Shown here: positions 1-7,660 of the stretch, in pieces | Numbering within the stretch: position 1 is the stretch's first letter | Layout: each line of letters opens with the position of its first letter | NCBI GenBank assembly: GCA_030619185.1 | Contig: JAUXBW010000050.1 | Coordinates: 1 to 10,432 of the forward strand | Direction of reading: 5' to 3' | Length of the DNA stretch: 10,432 nucleotides | From: Methyloprofundus sp. | Lineage (GTDB): Bacteria; Pseudomonadota; Gammaproteobacteria; Methylococcales; Methylomonadaceae | Translations under genes and position numbers: made by a program | Notes under the pieces: generated by a model | Database searches by the model: none | What the model saw: the letters and a program-made list of their open reading frames with translations, nothing else | What the model was told of the DNA's origin: nothing

Positions 1-363
1 ATAATAGTCAGGACTATTATTTCATTTGAAAAATTTGAAAGCATCGTATTAACTCGTATTCCAGGCTATGAAATTGTTTCTAATGTGGCCAAAGGAGTCT
101 TTAATAAAGAGACAGCCTACCAACCTGCCTTAGTACAGTTATATGGACCAGGTACTAGGGTTTACGCTTTTGTTATGGAGGAGCATAAAAATGGCCTGGT
201 CACAGTTTTTGTTCCTTCTTCTCCTGCTTTGACTATCGGCAGCGTACATGTCATTAAGAAAGAGTTACTTACCCTACTAGATGCAAGCGCTGGTGATATG
301 ACGGGGTGCATTTCTAACTGGGGAACTGGTTCAGATGCACTTGCTGGAAAATTACCTCAGTAA
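1..363 (+). CDS. DUF502-family membrane protein, C-terminal part (5' end outside window)
   Basis: The reading frame is open from the first base of the window, so this is the 3' part of a longer gene and the GTG at 85 is probably not its start. The visible part, beginning IIVRTIISFEKFES, resembles the soluble C-terminal part of DUF502 proteins: an R-I-P-G-Y segment, then a strand-rich core with VYAFVMEEH, and the characteristic VFVPSSPALTIGSVHVI, which matches the family's FVPT(S)-P-x-P-x-S(T)-G pattern. DUF502 proteins normally have two N-terminal membrane helices, which would lie upstream. The family has no assigned biochemical function. The end GTGSDALAGKLPQ also fits the family's tail. Family recognition is from memory of the pattern; exact membership needs a profile search. 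Confidence 0.72.
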   Translation: MIVRTIISFEKFESIVLTRIPGYEIVSNVAKGVFNKETAYQPALVQLYGPGTRVYAFVMEEHKNGLVTVFVPSSPALTIGSVHVIKKELLTLLDASAGDMTGCISNWGTGSDALAGKLPQ

Positions 364-387
364 AACACCACATTTTATATTTCTAGT

Positions 388-550
388 TTAAGAGCGATGG
401 AAACAAACAATCACCCAATATTGCGGTTTTTTTATCCATCTTTAGTGGTATAGTAGCACTTACATAGCTTGCTATGCGCCTGCTATTGCACCACTAAAGA
501 CAAACAAAAACCCCACCCAATACCGGACGGTTATTTATTTCCAGCTCCCT
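388..550 (+). repeat. Palindromic interspersed repeat, copy 1 (MITE- or ERIC-like)
   Basis: A ~163-bp element between the DUF502 gene and the small gene at 664. It is an imperfect palindrome centred at about 469.5. Nested arms are CATAGC (463-468) with GCTATG (471-476), TAGTAGCA (451-458) with TGCTATTG (481-488), and CTTTAGTGG (440-448) with CCACTAAAG (491-499). The outer ends also match imperfectly, including TGGAAA near 398 and TTTCCA near 538. A second copy, inverted, lies at 6784-6947; by eye the two are about 85% identical with one small indel. It has no open frame of useful length. An RNA through it could fold into one long hairpin. Confidence 0.85.
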
Positions 551-663
551 CAGCTTGATAATTTAGCCTATCATTTGCAAGCTATTTTAATCACGCATTA
601 AAAACAATAATATAGTAATTTTTAAATAAATTGCTTCCAGCATACAAACAAACACCCTCCCCT

Positions 664-1053
664 ATGTCAGACGAAAACATTACTCTGGAAGAAAGTACCG
701 CAATAGCCTTCAGTAAACTACGTGAGAATATGCCTTCCATCGGCATTTTTAGCCGCAAAAAGAGAATTAAAGGCTATATACAACTCACCGAAATAGCACA
801 GTATATGATTAGTAGTAAGGAAATAACCGAGGAAGCTGCTATGCTTATTTTATCTGTCATGATGCGCAAATGTGCTGACTTTCAAAAAGCAGCGATGATG
901 ACAGCACTTAGCCTAAACACTATTGGAAAAAATATTCTCCCCCCCCTCGGTTTAAAATTTATTTTAGAAGTACGCAAAAACCTGAATTTGCCTACCACTC
1001 ATCATAGTAACAGTGAACCCTTAGCTGCCGAGGAAAAGGATGTACAAGATTAA
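664..1053 (+). CDS. Hypothetical protein, 129 aa, family not recognised
   Basis: I do not recognise this protein. From the ATG at 664 it begins MSDENITLEESTAIAF and runs 129 residues. An in-frame TTG at 631 would add 11 residues (LPAYKQTPSP...), but neither start has a purine-rich Shine-Dalgarno, so the ATG is preferred by codon type only. The N-terminal third is acidic, then comes a basic patch (SRKKRIKG, about residues 32-39), then a predicted mostly helical stretch rich in Met, Ala and Leu (about residues 46-108). The tail is polar and acidic (EEKDVQD). There is no signal peptide or clear membrane helix. Amino-acid composition and absence of stops suggest a real gene. It lies 147 bp before fabI in the same direction, and nothing in it suggests a fatty-acid role. 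Confidence 0.6.
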   Translation: MSDENITLEESTAIAFSKLRENMPSIGIFSRKKRIKGYIQLTEIAQYMISSKEITEEAAMLILSVMMRKCADFQKAAMMTALSLNTIGKNILPPLGLKFILEVRKNLNLPTTHHSNSEPLAAEEKDVQD

Positions 1054-1088
1054 GCTTGATAAGGAGAGTACCCAAATAATTTATTAAT

Positions 1089-1100
1089 GGACTAAAGTCC
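1089..1100. repeat. Short palindrome GGACTAAAGTCC, likely repeat relic
   Basis: A perfect 12-bp palindrome (GGACT-AA-AGTCC) followed by GTCCTAC, in the 147-bp gap between the hypothetical gene and fabI. It resembles the short GTAGG...-type hairpin repeats scattered through many gammaproteobacterial genomes. It has no T-tract, so it is not a convincing terminator. Confidence 0.4.
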
Positions 1101-1200
1101 GTCCTACGGCGTAAATCGGCCTGATTAAAACTGGACTTCTGAATACAGCTCGTAGATACTAAACATATCAGTTTTATAACACTCACTGGAGACATAAAAA

Positions 1201-1983
1201 ATGGGATTTATGCAAGGCAAACGCGTTTTAATCGTAGGTTTAGCCAGTAATCGTTCGATTGCCTGGGGTATCGCTCAAGCAATGCACCGCGAAGGTGCTG
1301 AACTCGCCTTTACTTTTCAAAATGAAAAACTGCAAGGTCGCGTGGAAAAAATGGCGGCAGAATGTGGCTCAAATATTACCATTGAATGTGATGTCAGTAG
1401 CGACGAGCAAATTGATCATGTCTTTTCCGAACTGGGTAAACAATGGGATGGATTGGATTGTATCGTACACTCAGTTGCTTTTGCGCCAAGAGAAGCACTG
1501 GACGGTGATTTTGTCGCTGCGACGACCCGCGAAAACTTTAAAGTTGCCCACGATATTAGTTCATACAGTTTCACAGCCTTAGCTAGTGCAGGGCGCGAAA
1601 TGATGGCTGGACGTAATGGCTCATTACTGACCTTAACCTATCTAGGTGCTGAGCGTGCCATCCCTAACTATAATGTTATGGGGGTTGCCAAAGCAAGCCT
1701 GGAAGCTAATGTACGTTATATGGCTGTTGCCTTGGGTGCCGAAGGAACTCGCGTCAATGCAGTTTCTGCTGGCCCAATTAAAACACTGGCATCTGCAGGC
1801 ATTAACAACTTCAAGTCTATGCTCAGCAAGGCCGCTGACACTGCTCCTCTGAAGAAAAATGTCACTATTGGAGAAGTCGGTAATGTAGCCGCTTTTCTAT
1901 GCTCCGATTTGGCCTCCGGTGTCACAGGTGAAATCACTTATGTAGACTGTGGTTACAATATAGCCGGAATTGCAGCATCCTGA
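1201..1983 (+). CDS. fabI: Enoyl-[acyl-carrier-protein] reductase [NADH] FabI
   Basis: FabI reduces trans-2-enoyl-ACP to acyl-ACP with NADH, the last step of each cytosolic type II fatty-acid elongation cycle. The 260-residue length matches the family (E. coli 262). The fold is a short-chain dehydrogenase: nucleotide-binding loop [11 protein letters not shown] at residues 13-23, the CDV turn at 63-65, and the catalytic segment [19 protein letters not shown] with Y147, Y157 and K164, the FabI-specific Y-x6-Y-x6-K spacing. SAGPIKTLA (189-197) is the conserved loop near the substrate. Residue 93 is Ala where E. coli has Gly93, a position linked to triclosan sensitivity in E. coli. The ATG follows a good GGAG (1188-1191) at 9 nt. 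It converges on mrp with a 71-bp gap. Confidence 0.97.
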   Translation: MGFMQGKRVLIVGLASNRSIAWGIAQAMHREGAELAFTFQNEKLQGRVEKMAAECGSNITIECDVSSDEQIDHVFSELGKQWDGLDCIVHSVAFAPREALDGDFVAATTRENFKVAHDISSYSFTALASAGREMMAGRNGSLLTLTYLGAERAIPNYNVMGVAKASLEANVRYMAVALGAEGTRVNAVSAGPIKTLASAGINNFKSMLSKAADTAPLKKNVTIGEVGNVAAFLCSDLASGVTGEITYVDCGYNIAGIAAS

Positions 1984-2001
1984 TAAACCTCTGGTTAAAA
2001 T

Positions 2002-2044
2002 GTCGGGTTACGTTTTTTCGATAAGTTCAAAAATCTAACCCGAC
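2002..2044. terminator. Hairpin GTCGGGTTA/TAACCCGAC between convergent fabI and mrp
   Basis: Arms GTCGGGTTA (2002-2010) and TAACCCGAC (2036-2044) form a perfect 9-bp stem with a 25-nt loop, placed between the ends of the convergent genes fabI and mrp. It could stop transcription from both sides, but it has no clean T-tract on either strand. Its sequence also resembles the TGTCGGGTTACG...AACCCGACCTAC dispersed repeat common in gammaproteobacteria, so it may be a repeat serving as an incidental terminator. Confidence 0.5.
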
Positions 2045-2054
2045 CTACCCGCTA

Positions 2055-3146
2055 TTAGGTATCCTGCACCACAATATTAGGAAATTTACTACTGTAATCC
2101 TTACTCTTTAACGCCAATTTGGCGGACATTTTACGCGCAATTTCTTTATAGATTTCAGTGGGTCGTCCTTCAGGATCTGATACCACAGTTGGCCTTCCGC
2201 AATCGGCAAACTGACGTATATGTATATCCAGGGGTAAAGAGCCTAACAGCTCAATATTGTTTTTCTCAGCCATTGCCACCCCACCGCCTGATCCAAAGAT
2301 CGCTTCTTCATGACCACATTCGCTACAGATATGCATGCTCATATTTTCTACCACACCCAGGACCGGCACGTTCACTTTTTCAAACATACCTAAACCCCGC
2401 TGTGCATCAATTAATGCAATATCTTGAGGTGTGGTAACAATAACCGCGCCACTCACTGGAATTTGCTGCGATAAAGTTAGCTGAATATCTCCTGTTCCCG
2501 GAGGCAGGTCAACTATCAGGTAGTCCACATTCGACCAGTTAGTATCGTTTAATAACTGCTGCAAGGCATTTGTGACCATCGGGCCACGCCAGATCATAGG
2601 CTGATCAGGCTCTATTAAATAACCAATGGAGATAGTCTGGATGCCGTAAGATACTTTAGGCATCATGGTCTTATTGTCCTGGCTTTCGGGATACCCCGAC
2701 AAACCCAGCATCGTAGGAATACTGGGACCATAAATATCGGCATCCAGAATACCTACAGTGGCTCCTTCCGCTACCAAAGCCAAAGCCAGGTTAACTGAGG
2801 TGGTTGATTTCCCTACCCCTCCTTTACCCGATGCCACAGCAATAATATTTTTGATATTTTCGATTGGCTTCAGTGAGTTTTGCACCCCATGCGCGACAAT
2901 ATTAACGCTAATATTCACATCAACTGAACTAACGCCTTCTAATTCAGCCAGTTTAGCGGTAATTTGTTGTTTAAAACCCTCAATAAAACTTTTAGCCGGA
3001 TAACCCAGTTCTATATTTACAACAACATGCCCAGCTTCAACATCAATTGATTTGACTGAACGCGCACTCACTAAATCCGTTTCTACATTTGGATCTATAA
3101 TGTTCTTTAACTGATTTTCTATCTCAATTTTTTCTATAAGGGGCAT
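2055..3146 (-). CDS. mrp: Iron-sulfur cluster carrier protein Mrp/ApbC
   Basis: A MinD/ParA-type P-loop ATPase that binds and delivers [4Fe-4S] clusters to apoproteins in the cytoplasm (ApbC/Mrp/NBP35 family). Starting at the ATG at 3146 gives 363 residues beginning MPLIEKIEIENQL. An upstream TTG at 3185 would add 13 residues but has no Shine-Dalgarno and the extra residues do not look like the family; the ATG has a weak GGAAT upstream. Numbered from this ATG: N-terminal DUF59/MIP18-like domain at about 1-85, deviant Walker A GKGGVGKST at 107-115, the DADIYGPS segment after it, DLPPGTGD at 213-220, and the cluster-binding CxxC (C274, C277) in HICSECGHEE. All key residues are present. The gene is divergent from metG, the same arrangement as in E. 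coli. Confidence 0.95.
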   Translation of the reverse strand: MPLIEKIEIENQLKNIIDPNVETDLVSARSVKSIDVEAGHVVVNIELGYPAKSFIEGFKQQITAKLAELEGVSSVDVNISVNIVAHGVQNSLKPIENIKNIIAVASGKGGVGKSTTSVNLALALVAEGATVGILDADIYGPSIPTMLGLSGYPESQDNKTMMPKVSYGIQTISIGYLIEPDQPMIWRGPMVTNALQQLLNDTNWSNVDYLIVDLPPGTGDIQLTLSQQIPVSGAVIVTTPQDIALIDAQRGLGMFEKVNVPVLGVVENMSMHICSECGHEEAIFGSGGGVAMAEKNNIELLGSLPLDIHIRQFADCGRPTVVSDPEGRPTEIYKEIARKMSAKLALKSKDYSSKFPNIVVQDT

Positions 3147-3182
3147 ACAAATAATTCCGTAGTCATTAGATATAAAACAAAC

Positions 3183-3211
3183 CAATAACCAAGTATTTTA
3201 CTGGGTTATTG
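3183..3211. promoter_or_regulatory. Inverted repeat in the mrp-metG divergent intergenic region
   Basis: CAATAACC (3183-3190) and GGTTATTG (3204-3211) form a perfect 8-bp inverted repeat with a 13-nt spacer, about 40 bp upstream of the mrp start. On the minus strand a possible -35 TTGTCA (3235-3230) and a weak -10 AACAAT (3213-3208) with a 16-nt spacer overlap its outer arm, so it could be an operator for mrp or a leader hairpin. The sequence gives no regulator identity. The assignment is tentative. Confidence 0.25.
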
Positions 3212-3325
3212 TTAAGTATTCTAGTTTCCTGACAAATCAACTCTATTCTGTCAAATTAAACCGTTATTTTATGCCATAATAACTGATTATTTTAGCCCTA
3301 ATTTTTCATTTACCCTCTCACCTTT

Positions 3326-5344
3326 ATGTCAGATAGAAAAATCCTGATCACTAGTGCTCTTCCCTATGCTAATGGCCCTATTCATTTAGGCCATTTAGTC
3401 GAATACATACAAACAGACATCTGGTCTCGCTTCCAGAAGCAACGGGGTAATCAATGCTATTTTGTTTGTGCCGACGATACGCATGGCACACCCATTATGC
3501 TAAAAGCTGACCGTGAGGGAATTAAGCCTGAAGAATTAATTGCCCAAGTGGGTAAAGAACACTTAGCCGATTTTACTGAATTTGGCATTCAATTTGATAA
3601 TTACCACAGTACGCATTCAGCAGAAAATAAACAATTTTCCAGCCTGATTTATGAGCGGCTGAGAGATGATGGGCACATTACTTCGCGCAGCATTACTCAG
3701 GCCTACGATCCAGTAAAGGAAATGTTTCTACCTGATCGCTTTATTAAAGGCGACTGCCCAAAATGTAATACCAAAGACCAATATGGTGATAACTGCGAGG
3801 CCTGTGGTGCCACCTACTCTACTACAGAATTAAAAAATGCTGTTTCTACTGTATCAGGCGAAAAGCCCATAGAAAAAGACTCCTTACACTACTTTTTCAA
3901 GCTTGCTGATTTTAATGACATGCTTAAAACATGGACCACAACTGATGGCCATTTGCAAAGTGAAGTCAGTAATAAATTAGCTGAATGGCTGGAAGACGGT
4001 CTGCAAGAATGGGATATTTCCCGTGATGCACCCTATTTCGGATTTGAGATTCCCGATGCGCCGGGTAAATATTTTTATGTCTGGCTAGATGCACCTATCG
4101 GGTATATGGCGAGCTTTAAAAACCTGTGTACCCAACAGAATCTTGATTTTGATGAATTCTGGGCCAAAGATAGCAGTACCGAACTGTATCATTTTATCGG
4201 TAAGGACATTATTTACTTCCATGCTTTATTCTGGCCTGCCATGTTAAATGGCGCGGGTTTTAGAACACCCAGTGCAGTTTTTGCGCATGGATTCTTAACC
4301 GTCAATGGCGAAAAAATGTCCAAATCGCGTGGTACTTTTATTAAAGCACGTACTTATCTGGATCATTTAAACCCGGAATACCTGCGTTATTACTTTGCTG
4401 CCAAACTCAGTGCGGGCATTGATGATATAGACTTGAGTTTTGAAGATTTCACTCAGCGAGTCAATTCTGACTTAGTGGGGAAAGTGGTTAATATTGCCAG
4501 CCGCTGTAGTGGTTTTATTAAAAAACGCTTTGCAGGCCAATTATCTGCACATTGCTCAGAGCCTGAGTTGTTCCAGCAATTCACTCTAGCAAGTGAAGAG
4601 ATTGCTGCTTTATATGAGTCTCGCGAATACGGCAAGGCCATGCGCGAAATTATGGCACTCGCGGATAAGGCGAATCAATACATTGATGAGAAAAAGCCTT
4701 GGTTGCTTGCCAAAGAAGAGGGTAAAGACCAAGAATTACACGATATATGCTCTATGGGTATTAATCTGTTTCGCTTATTAGTTGCCTATTTAAAGCCGGT
4801 ATTACCGATATTGGCGACAGAAAGTGAAGATTTCCTGAATATTACTGAGCAAACTTGGCCAGGTTCGGCAAAGCCTTTACTTAGCCATGAAATTAAGCCA
4901 TTTAAAGCCCTGATGACGCGCGTAGACGAAACTAAAATAGCTGCTATTGTAGAAGACTCCAAAGAAAATCTGGAAAAAATAGTCGCGCCTGTGAGCAGAA
5001 AGTTTGATCCTATCGCCGATGAAATTGAGTTTGATGACTTCGCTAAAATTGACTTACGCATTGCAAAAATCATTAAAGCGGAGCATGTAAAAGGCGCAGA
5101 TAAATTATTGCAATTAACGGTCGATATTGGCGATGAAACACGCAATATCCTTGCGGGCATTAAATCGGCTTACAAGCCAGAAGACCTGGAAGGTAAATTA
5201 ACGGTGGTAGTCGCTAATTTAAAACCACGTAAAATGAAGTTTGGGCTGTCTGAAGGCATGGTCCTTGCTGCAGGGCCTGGTGGTGAAGATTTATGGATAT
5301 TGCACCCGGATGATGGTGCGCACGCCGGAATGCGGGTTAAATAA
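3326..5344 (+). CDS. metG: Methionyl-tRNA synthetase
   Basis: MetRS charges tRNA-Met with methionine using ATP in the cytoplasm. At 672 residues it is the long, dimeric form (E. coli 677). Domains in order: Rossmann catalytic core with the HIGH motif as HLGH (20-23); the connective domain with a zinc knuckle CPKC...CEAC (C144, C147, C157, C160); the KMSKS loop (330-334); the helical anticodon-binding domain, with the WxxxK-type region around 390-500; and a C-terminal EMAP-II/Trbp111-like tRNA-binding domain (about 570-672, [14 protein letters not shown]... to GMVLAA) that mediates dimerisation. The start is the ATG at 3326. The bases before it (CTCACCTTT) contain no Shine-Dalgarno, which is unusual for a highly used gene, but [23 protein letters not shown] aligns with the family N-terminus and fixes the start. 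Confidence 0.97.
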   Translation: MSDRKILITSALPYANGPIHLGHLVEYIQTDIWSRFQKQRGNQCYFVCADDTHGTPIMLKADREGIKPEELIAQVGKEHLADFTEFGIQFDNYHSTHSAENKQFSSLIYERLRDDGHITSRSITQAYDPVKEMFLPDRFIKGDCPKCNTKDQYGDNCEACGATYSTTELKNAVSTVSGEKPIEKDSLHYFFKLADFNDMLKTWTTTDGHLQSEVSNKLAEWLEDGLQEWDISRDAPYFGFEIPDAPGKYFYVWLDAPIGYMASFKNLCTQQNLDFDEFWAKDSSTELYHFIGKDIIYFHALFWPAMLNGAGFRTPSAVFAHGFLTVNGEKMSKSRGTFIKARTYLDHLNPEYLRYYFAAKLSAGIDDIDLSFEDFTQRVNSDLVGKVVNIASRCSGFIKKRFAGQLSAHCSEPELFQQFTLASEEIAALYESREYGKAMREIMALADKANQYIDEKKPWLLAKEEGKDQELHDICSMGINLFRLLVAYLKPVLPILATESEDFLNITEQTWPGSAKPLLSHEIKPFKALMTRVDETKIAAIVEDSKENLEKIVAPVSRKFDPIADEIEFDDFAKIDLRIAKIIKAEHVKGADKLLQLTVDIGDETRNILAGIKSAYKPEDLEGKLTVVVANLKPRKMKFGLSEGMVLAAGPGGEDLWILHPDDGAHAGMRVK

Positions 5345-5392
5345 CACTATATCAGTGGAGAGCAGGGTTTAGCTCAACTAAAGTAGCATTGT

Positions 5393-5408
5393 GTAGGCTA
5401 AAGCCTAC
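5393..5408. repeat. Hairpin GTAGGC-TAAA-GCCTAC downstream of metG
   Basis: A perfect 6-bp stem with a TAAA loop, 48 bp after the metG stop. Flanking AGGGTTT (5364-5370) and AAACCCT (5427-5433) form an outer inverted pair, so the region could fold as a longer stem. No T-run follows, so it is a weak terminator; the sequence resembles the GTAGG-type dispersed hairpins of gammaproteobacteria. Confidence 0.4.
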
Positions 5409-5510
5409 TTGCCCCGCTCAGTAAACAAACCCTATTTAGGTCACGCAACTATCGGCGAAAACCACAACGGTGACCGTTAAAGTATATTTACTATAATATT
5501 TATTTCACGC

Positions 5511-5538
5511 AAAAAAAGGCCTACAAAGTAGGCCTTTT
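5511..5538 (-). terminator. Rho-independent terminator of tal (bidirectional form)
   Basis: Arms AAAAGGCCTAC (5514-5524) and GTAGGCCTTTT (5528-5538) pair perfectly over 11 bp around an AAA loop. Read on the minus strand the hairpin starts 14 bp after the tal stop and ends in a run of seven T, a textbook intrinsic terminator. The plus-strand reading ends in only TTTT and could also stop metG read-through. Confidence 0.92.
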
Positions 5539-5552
5539 CCTTAACAAGCGTA

Positions 5553-6536
5553 TTACGCTTCTATTTCAGCAAGACGACCTGCTAATAACTCTTCTAATAC
5601 TACCAATGCTTTTTCAAAGCCTTTGATACCTTCTTCTAGCTTTTCATTTGCCATGCGGTTCTCAGTATGCATTTTATCAAATGTTGCTTTATCAACATTA
5701 ATTTCAGCTATATCCATAGATTGTGCTTTAGCAGCATCTAGCTTAATAGGCAGATTACCTTCTGTTGATTGTAATTCATCTAATAGTGCAGGAGAAATTG
5801 TAAGTAAATCACATCCTGCTAATTCAGTAATTTCACCGATGTTACGGAAGCTGGCACCCATAACTTCAGTTTTAAAACCAAATTTTTTGTAGTAATTGAA
5901 AATTTCAGTGACGGATACAACACCTGGATCTTCAGCTGGCTCATAAGCATCACGACCTGTGTCTTTTTTATACCAGTCTAAAATACGTCCGACAAAAGGA
6001 GAAATCAGAGTAATACCGTTTTCAGCACAGGCAATGGCTTGATGCTTGCCAAATACTAAAGTCAAGTTAGTGTGAATACCTTCTTGTTCAAGAACTTTAG
6101 CTGCCTGAATTCCTTCCCATGTCGCTGCAACTTTAATCAATATACGCTTACGATCTACACCTGCAGCTTCATATTGAGCGATTAAGTCACGTCCTTTAGC
6201 AATCGTTGCGTCAGTATCATAAGATAAACGTGCATCAACTTCTGTAGAAACACGGCCTGGTACGATTTCAAGAATTTTTAAACCGAATGATACGGCTAAA
6301 CGGTCAAAAGCCAGACCAACAACCTCAGGTGCTGCAGCAGACGCGCCTACTGTGTCACGTGCGCCTTTTAATGTATCATCAACAATAGATTGGTATTGCG
6401 GCATTTGCGCTGCTGCGGTGATCAACGAAGGATTAGTCGTTGCATCTCTTGGTGTAAATTTTTCAATTGCGCCAATATCGCCCGTGTCAGAAACTGCTAC
6501 TGTTACTGCTTTAAGTTGGTCTAAAAAATTAGCCAT
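5553..6536 (-). CDS. tal: Transaldolase (TalB type)
   Basis: Transaldolase moves a dihydroxyacetone unit between sedoheptulose-7-phosphate and glyceraldehyde-3-phosphate, giving erythrose-4-phosphate and fructose-6-phosphate, in the non-oxidative pentose phosphate pathway (and the RuMP cycle where present). The 327-residue length and sequence match class I TalB (E. coli 317). Visible active-site residues: D17 (VSDTGD), N35 (DATTNPSL), E99 ([12 protein letters not shown]), the Schiff-base lysine K135 in [12 protein letters not shown]159 (TNLTL) and S179 (ISPF). The C-terminus is about 10 residues longer than E. coli's, ending [12 protein letters not shown]. The ATG at 6536 follows AAAGG at a normal distance. 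It lies in the same direction as tkt and the two repeat-protein genes upstream, but about 0.45 kb from the nearest of them, so it probably has its own promoter. Confidence 0.96.
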   Translation of the reverse strand: MANFLDQLKAVTVAVSDTGDIGAIEKFTPRDATTNPSLITAAAQMPQYQSIVDDTLKGARDTVGASAAAPEVVGLAFDRLAVSFGLKILEIVPGRVSTEVDARLSYDTDATIAKGRDLIAQYEAAGVDRKRILIKVAATWEGIQAAKVLEQEGIHTNLTLVFGKHQAIACAENGITLISPFVGRILDWYKKDTGRDAYEPAEDPGVVSVTEIFNYYKKFGFKTEVMGASFRNIGEITELAGCDLLTISPALLDELQSTEGNLPIKLDAAKAQSMDIAEINVDKATFDKMHTENRMANEKLEEGIKGFEKALVVLEELLAGRLAEIEA

Positions 6537-6672
6537 AGTTAGATACCTTTTATATTAAATTTAAAAAAGTCAGCACATTCAACCAACGTGCCGGATAGTA
6601 TTGATAAGGTCTGAAAATATTAACTGTCTATTAAACTATACAATCAATCAATTAGTGAGTTTCAGAAAGATA

Positions 6673-6718
6673 AAATCTGTTTTCCTTAATTTACACTAAA
6701 ATTAAGGAAAACAGATTT
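6673..6718. terminator. Perfect 20-bp inverted repeat with 6-nt loop
   Basis: Arms at 6673-6692 (AAATCTGTTTTCC...) and 6699-6718 (...GGAAAACAGATTT) are exact reverse complements around ACACTA. On the minus strand the stem is followed by the T-rich TATCTTTCTG, so it may terminate transcripts of the repeat-protein genes before tal. The stem is AT-rich with a GG/CC core, less stable than a classical terminator, and perfect symmetry over 20 bp could equally mean a protein-binding site upstream of tal. Confidence 0.55.
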
Positions 6719-6756
6719 AAATAAGGTGTATTTTGAATACCCTAGACTTATCATTA

Positions 6757-6778
6757 CTTTCGGCTAAAAAGCCGAAAG
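6757..6778. repeat. Hairpin CTTTCGGCT/AGCCGAAAG
   Basis: A perfect 9-bp stem (6757-6765 with 6770-6778) around AAAA, just beside copy 2 of the palindromic repeat. Neither strand has a following T-tract. It could be a transcript-end hairpin for the minus-strand repeat-protein genes. Confidence 0.45.
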
Positions 6779-6783
6779 AAATT

Positions 6784-6947
6784 AGGGAGCTAGAAATAAA
6801 TAACCGTCCGGTATTGGGTAGGATTTTTGTTTGTCTTTAGTGGTGTAGCAGCTGGCACATAGCAAGCTACGTAACTGTTGCTACATCGCTAAAAACGGAT
6901 AAAAAGACCCGCAATACTGGATGATTATTTGTTTCCATCTCTCTTAA
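6784..6947 (-). repeat. Palindromic interspersed repeat, copy 2 (MITE- or ERIC-like)
   Basis: The reverse complement of this stretch aligns end to end with 388-550, from TTAAGAG to CTAGCTCCCT. The best conserved part is the side carrying CCACTAAAGACAAACAAAAA and the CCGGACGG block. The centre is CATAGCAAGCTACG (6858-6871). Internal symmetry is more decayed than in copy 1: CTTTAGTGG at 6835-6843 now faces TCGCTAAAAA. It starts 35 bp after the stop of the soluble repeat-protein gene. No flanking target duplication is obvious. Confidence 0.85.
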
Positions 6948-6981
6948 TACATTGAAAAATACTTCACAGCTGAAATATTTT

Positions 6982-7656
6982 TTATGCCGCTGTTAAATTA
7001 GCTGCCTGTCTTGCTGCAACACCTTGCTTAGCAATATATTTTGCAACACTACTAGTCAACAATGTAGGTCTATTCTCTAAATATTTATCAACGCCACTAG
7101 GTTCAACAATGCAAATCTCTGGCTTATTTTTGTCCGCAAGTGATTTTTGAATCACATACCTATCAACACTACTGACTGTTGCGTCGACACGGTTCTTCAA
7201 ATATTTTGCAACGCCTGTTGTAACAGGTTTGGTTTCGATAATATTTGCTAAGTATTTTGCCACACCTGTCTCAACTAGCTCTTCTTCCTGAGCCGCTATA
7301 ATAGCCTGCTCCTGGCTTTCAACATATCTAGCTACACCACTTAGTTTTTCATTTTCAGCACTCATCAAGCTCTCCTCTGTTTTTCTTAGTTCTATGGTTG
7401 CTTTAACACGGGCATTTATCGCATCCTTCTCAACATCTGTCAGATCTATTGCTGTAGCATTACGAGTTTGTATATACTCACCAACACTACTTAACTTCTT
7501 TGTATAGCGACTTATTTCAACAGGCTTATCACTTTGCTCATGAATATATTTGGCGACTCCCGTTAGGCTTTCACCTAAAGAGTCTACAGGCACATCTTCA
7601 CGATAGATATCCTGACTAGTTTGTTTGCTGGAAAAAATACCCGATAAAAAACCCAT
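6982..7656 (-). CDS. Soluble protein with eight [S/T][G/S]VxxY[L/I/V] repeats, function unknown
   Basis: I do not recognise a named family. The 224-residue product carries a short repeated motif, best seen as TGVAKYL: TGVAKYIHEQ (32-41), SSVGEYIQTR (56-65), SGVARYVESQ (106-115), TGVAKYLANI (130-139), TGVAKYLKNR (147-156), SSVDRYVIQK (162-171), SGVDKYLENR (187-196) and SSVAKYIAKQ (202-211), with a decayed one near 47-54 (EISRYTKK). Val and Tyr are invariant in the eight. A charged, probably helical stretch without motifs spans about 70-105. There is no membrane helix or signal peptide, though MGFLSGIF at the start is hydrophobic and might touch a membrane. The Shine-Dalgarno AAAGGG lies inside the end of the upstream gene and only 4 nt separate that stop from this ATG, so translation is probably coupled. 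A cytoplasmic scaffold or binding partner is an inference. Confidence 0.85.
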   Translation of the reverse strand: MGFLSGIFSSKQTSQDIYREDVPVDSLGESLTGVAKYIHEQSDKPVEISRYTKKLSSVGEYIQTRNATAIDLTDVEKDAINARVKATIELRKTEESLMSAENEKLSGVARYVESQEQAIIAAQEEELVETGVAKYLANIIETKPVTTGVAKYLKNRVDATVSSVDRYVIQKSLADKNKPEICIVEPSGVDKYLENRPTLLTSSVAKYIAKQGVAARQAANLTAA

Positions 7657-7660
7657 TTAG

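Larger units (their letters stand above)
6537..6981. other. Gene-free interval between tal and the repeat-protein gene
   Basis: A 445-bp stretch with no convincing gene. From left to right it holds the tal leader (Shine-Dalgarno AAAGG on the minus strand), a perfect 20-bp inverted repeat (6673-6718), a 9-bp hairpin (6757-6778) and copy 2 of the palindromic repeat (6784-6947). The part between 6560 and 6672 shows nothing else I can support. Confidence 0.7.

Noticed and set aside
388..550. CRISPR-like repeat
   Set aside because: There is no regular direct repeat with spacers; the structure is a single palindrome with one distant inverted copy.
1061..1090. A strong Shine-Dalgarno-like AAGGAGAG after the hypothetical gene
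   Set aside because: No start codon lies within normal distance, and the first ATG (1087) is followed by a stop after two codons.
992..1195. Minus-strand frame of 67 codons overlapping the hypothetical gene and the gap before fabI
   Set aside because: It overlaps a better plus-strand frame and covers the palindromic repeat; its Cys- and Leu-rich content does not look like a protein.
6554..6582. Possible tal promoter on the minus strand: TTGAAT and TTTAAT with a 17-nt spacer
   Set aside because: The implied transcript would start inside the tal Shine-Dalgarno, leaving too little leader for normal translation.
6733..6840. A short plus-strand frame from a TTG (LNTLDLSLLSAKK...) running into repeat copy 2
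   Set aside because: It has only about 35 codons, no ATG and no Shine-Dalgarno, and its second half is simply the repeat sequence, which would give the same residues wherever the repeat occurs.
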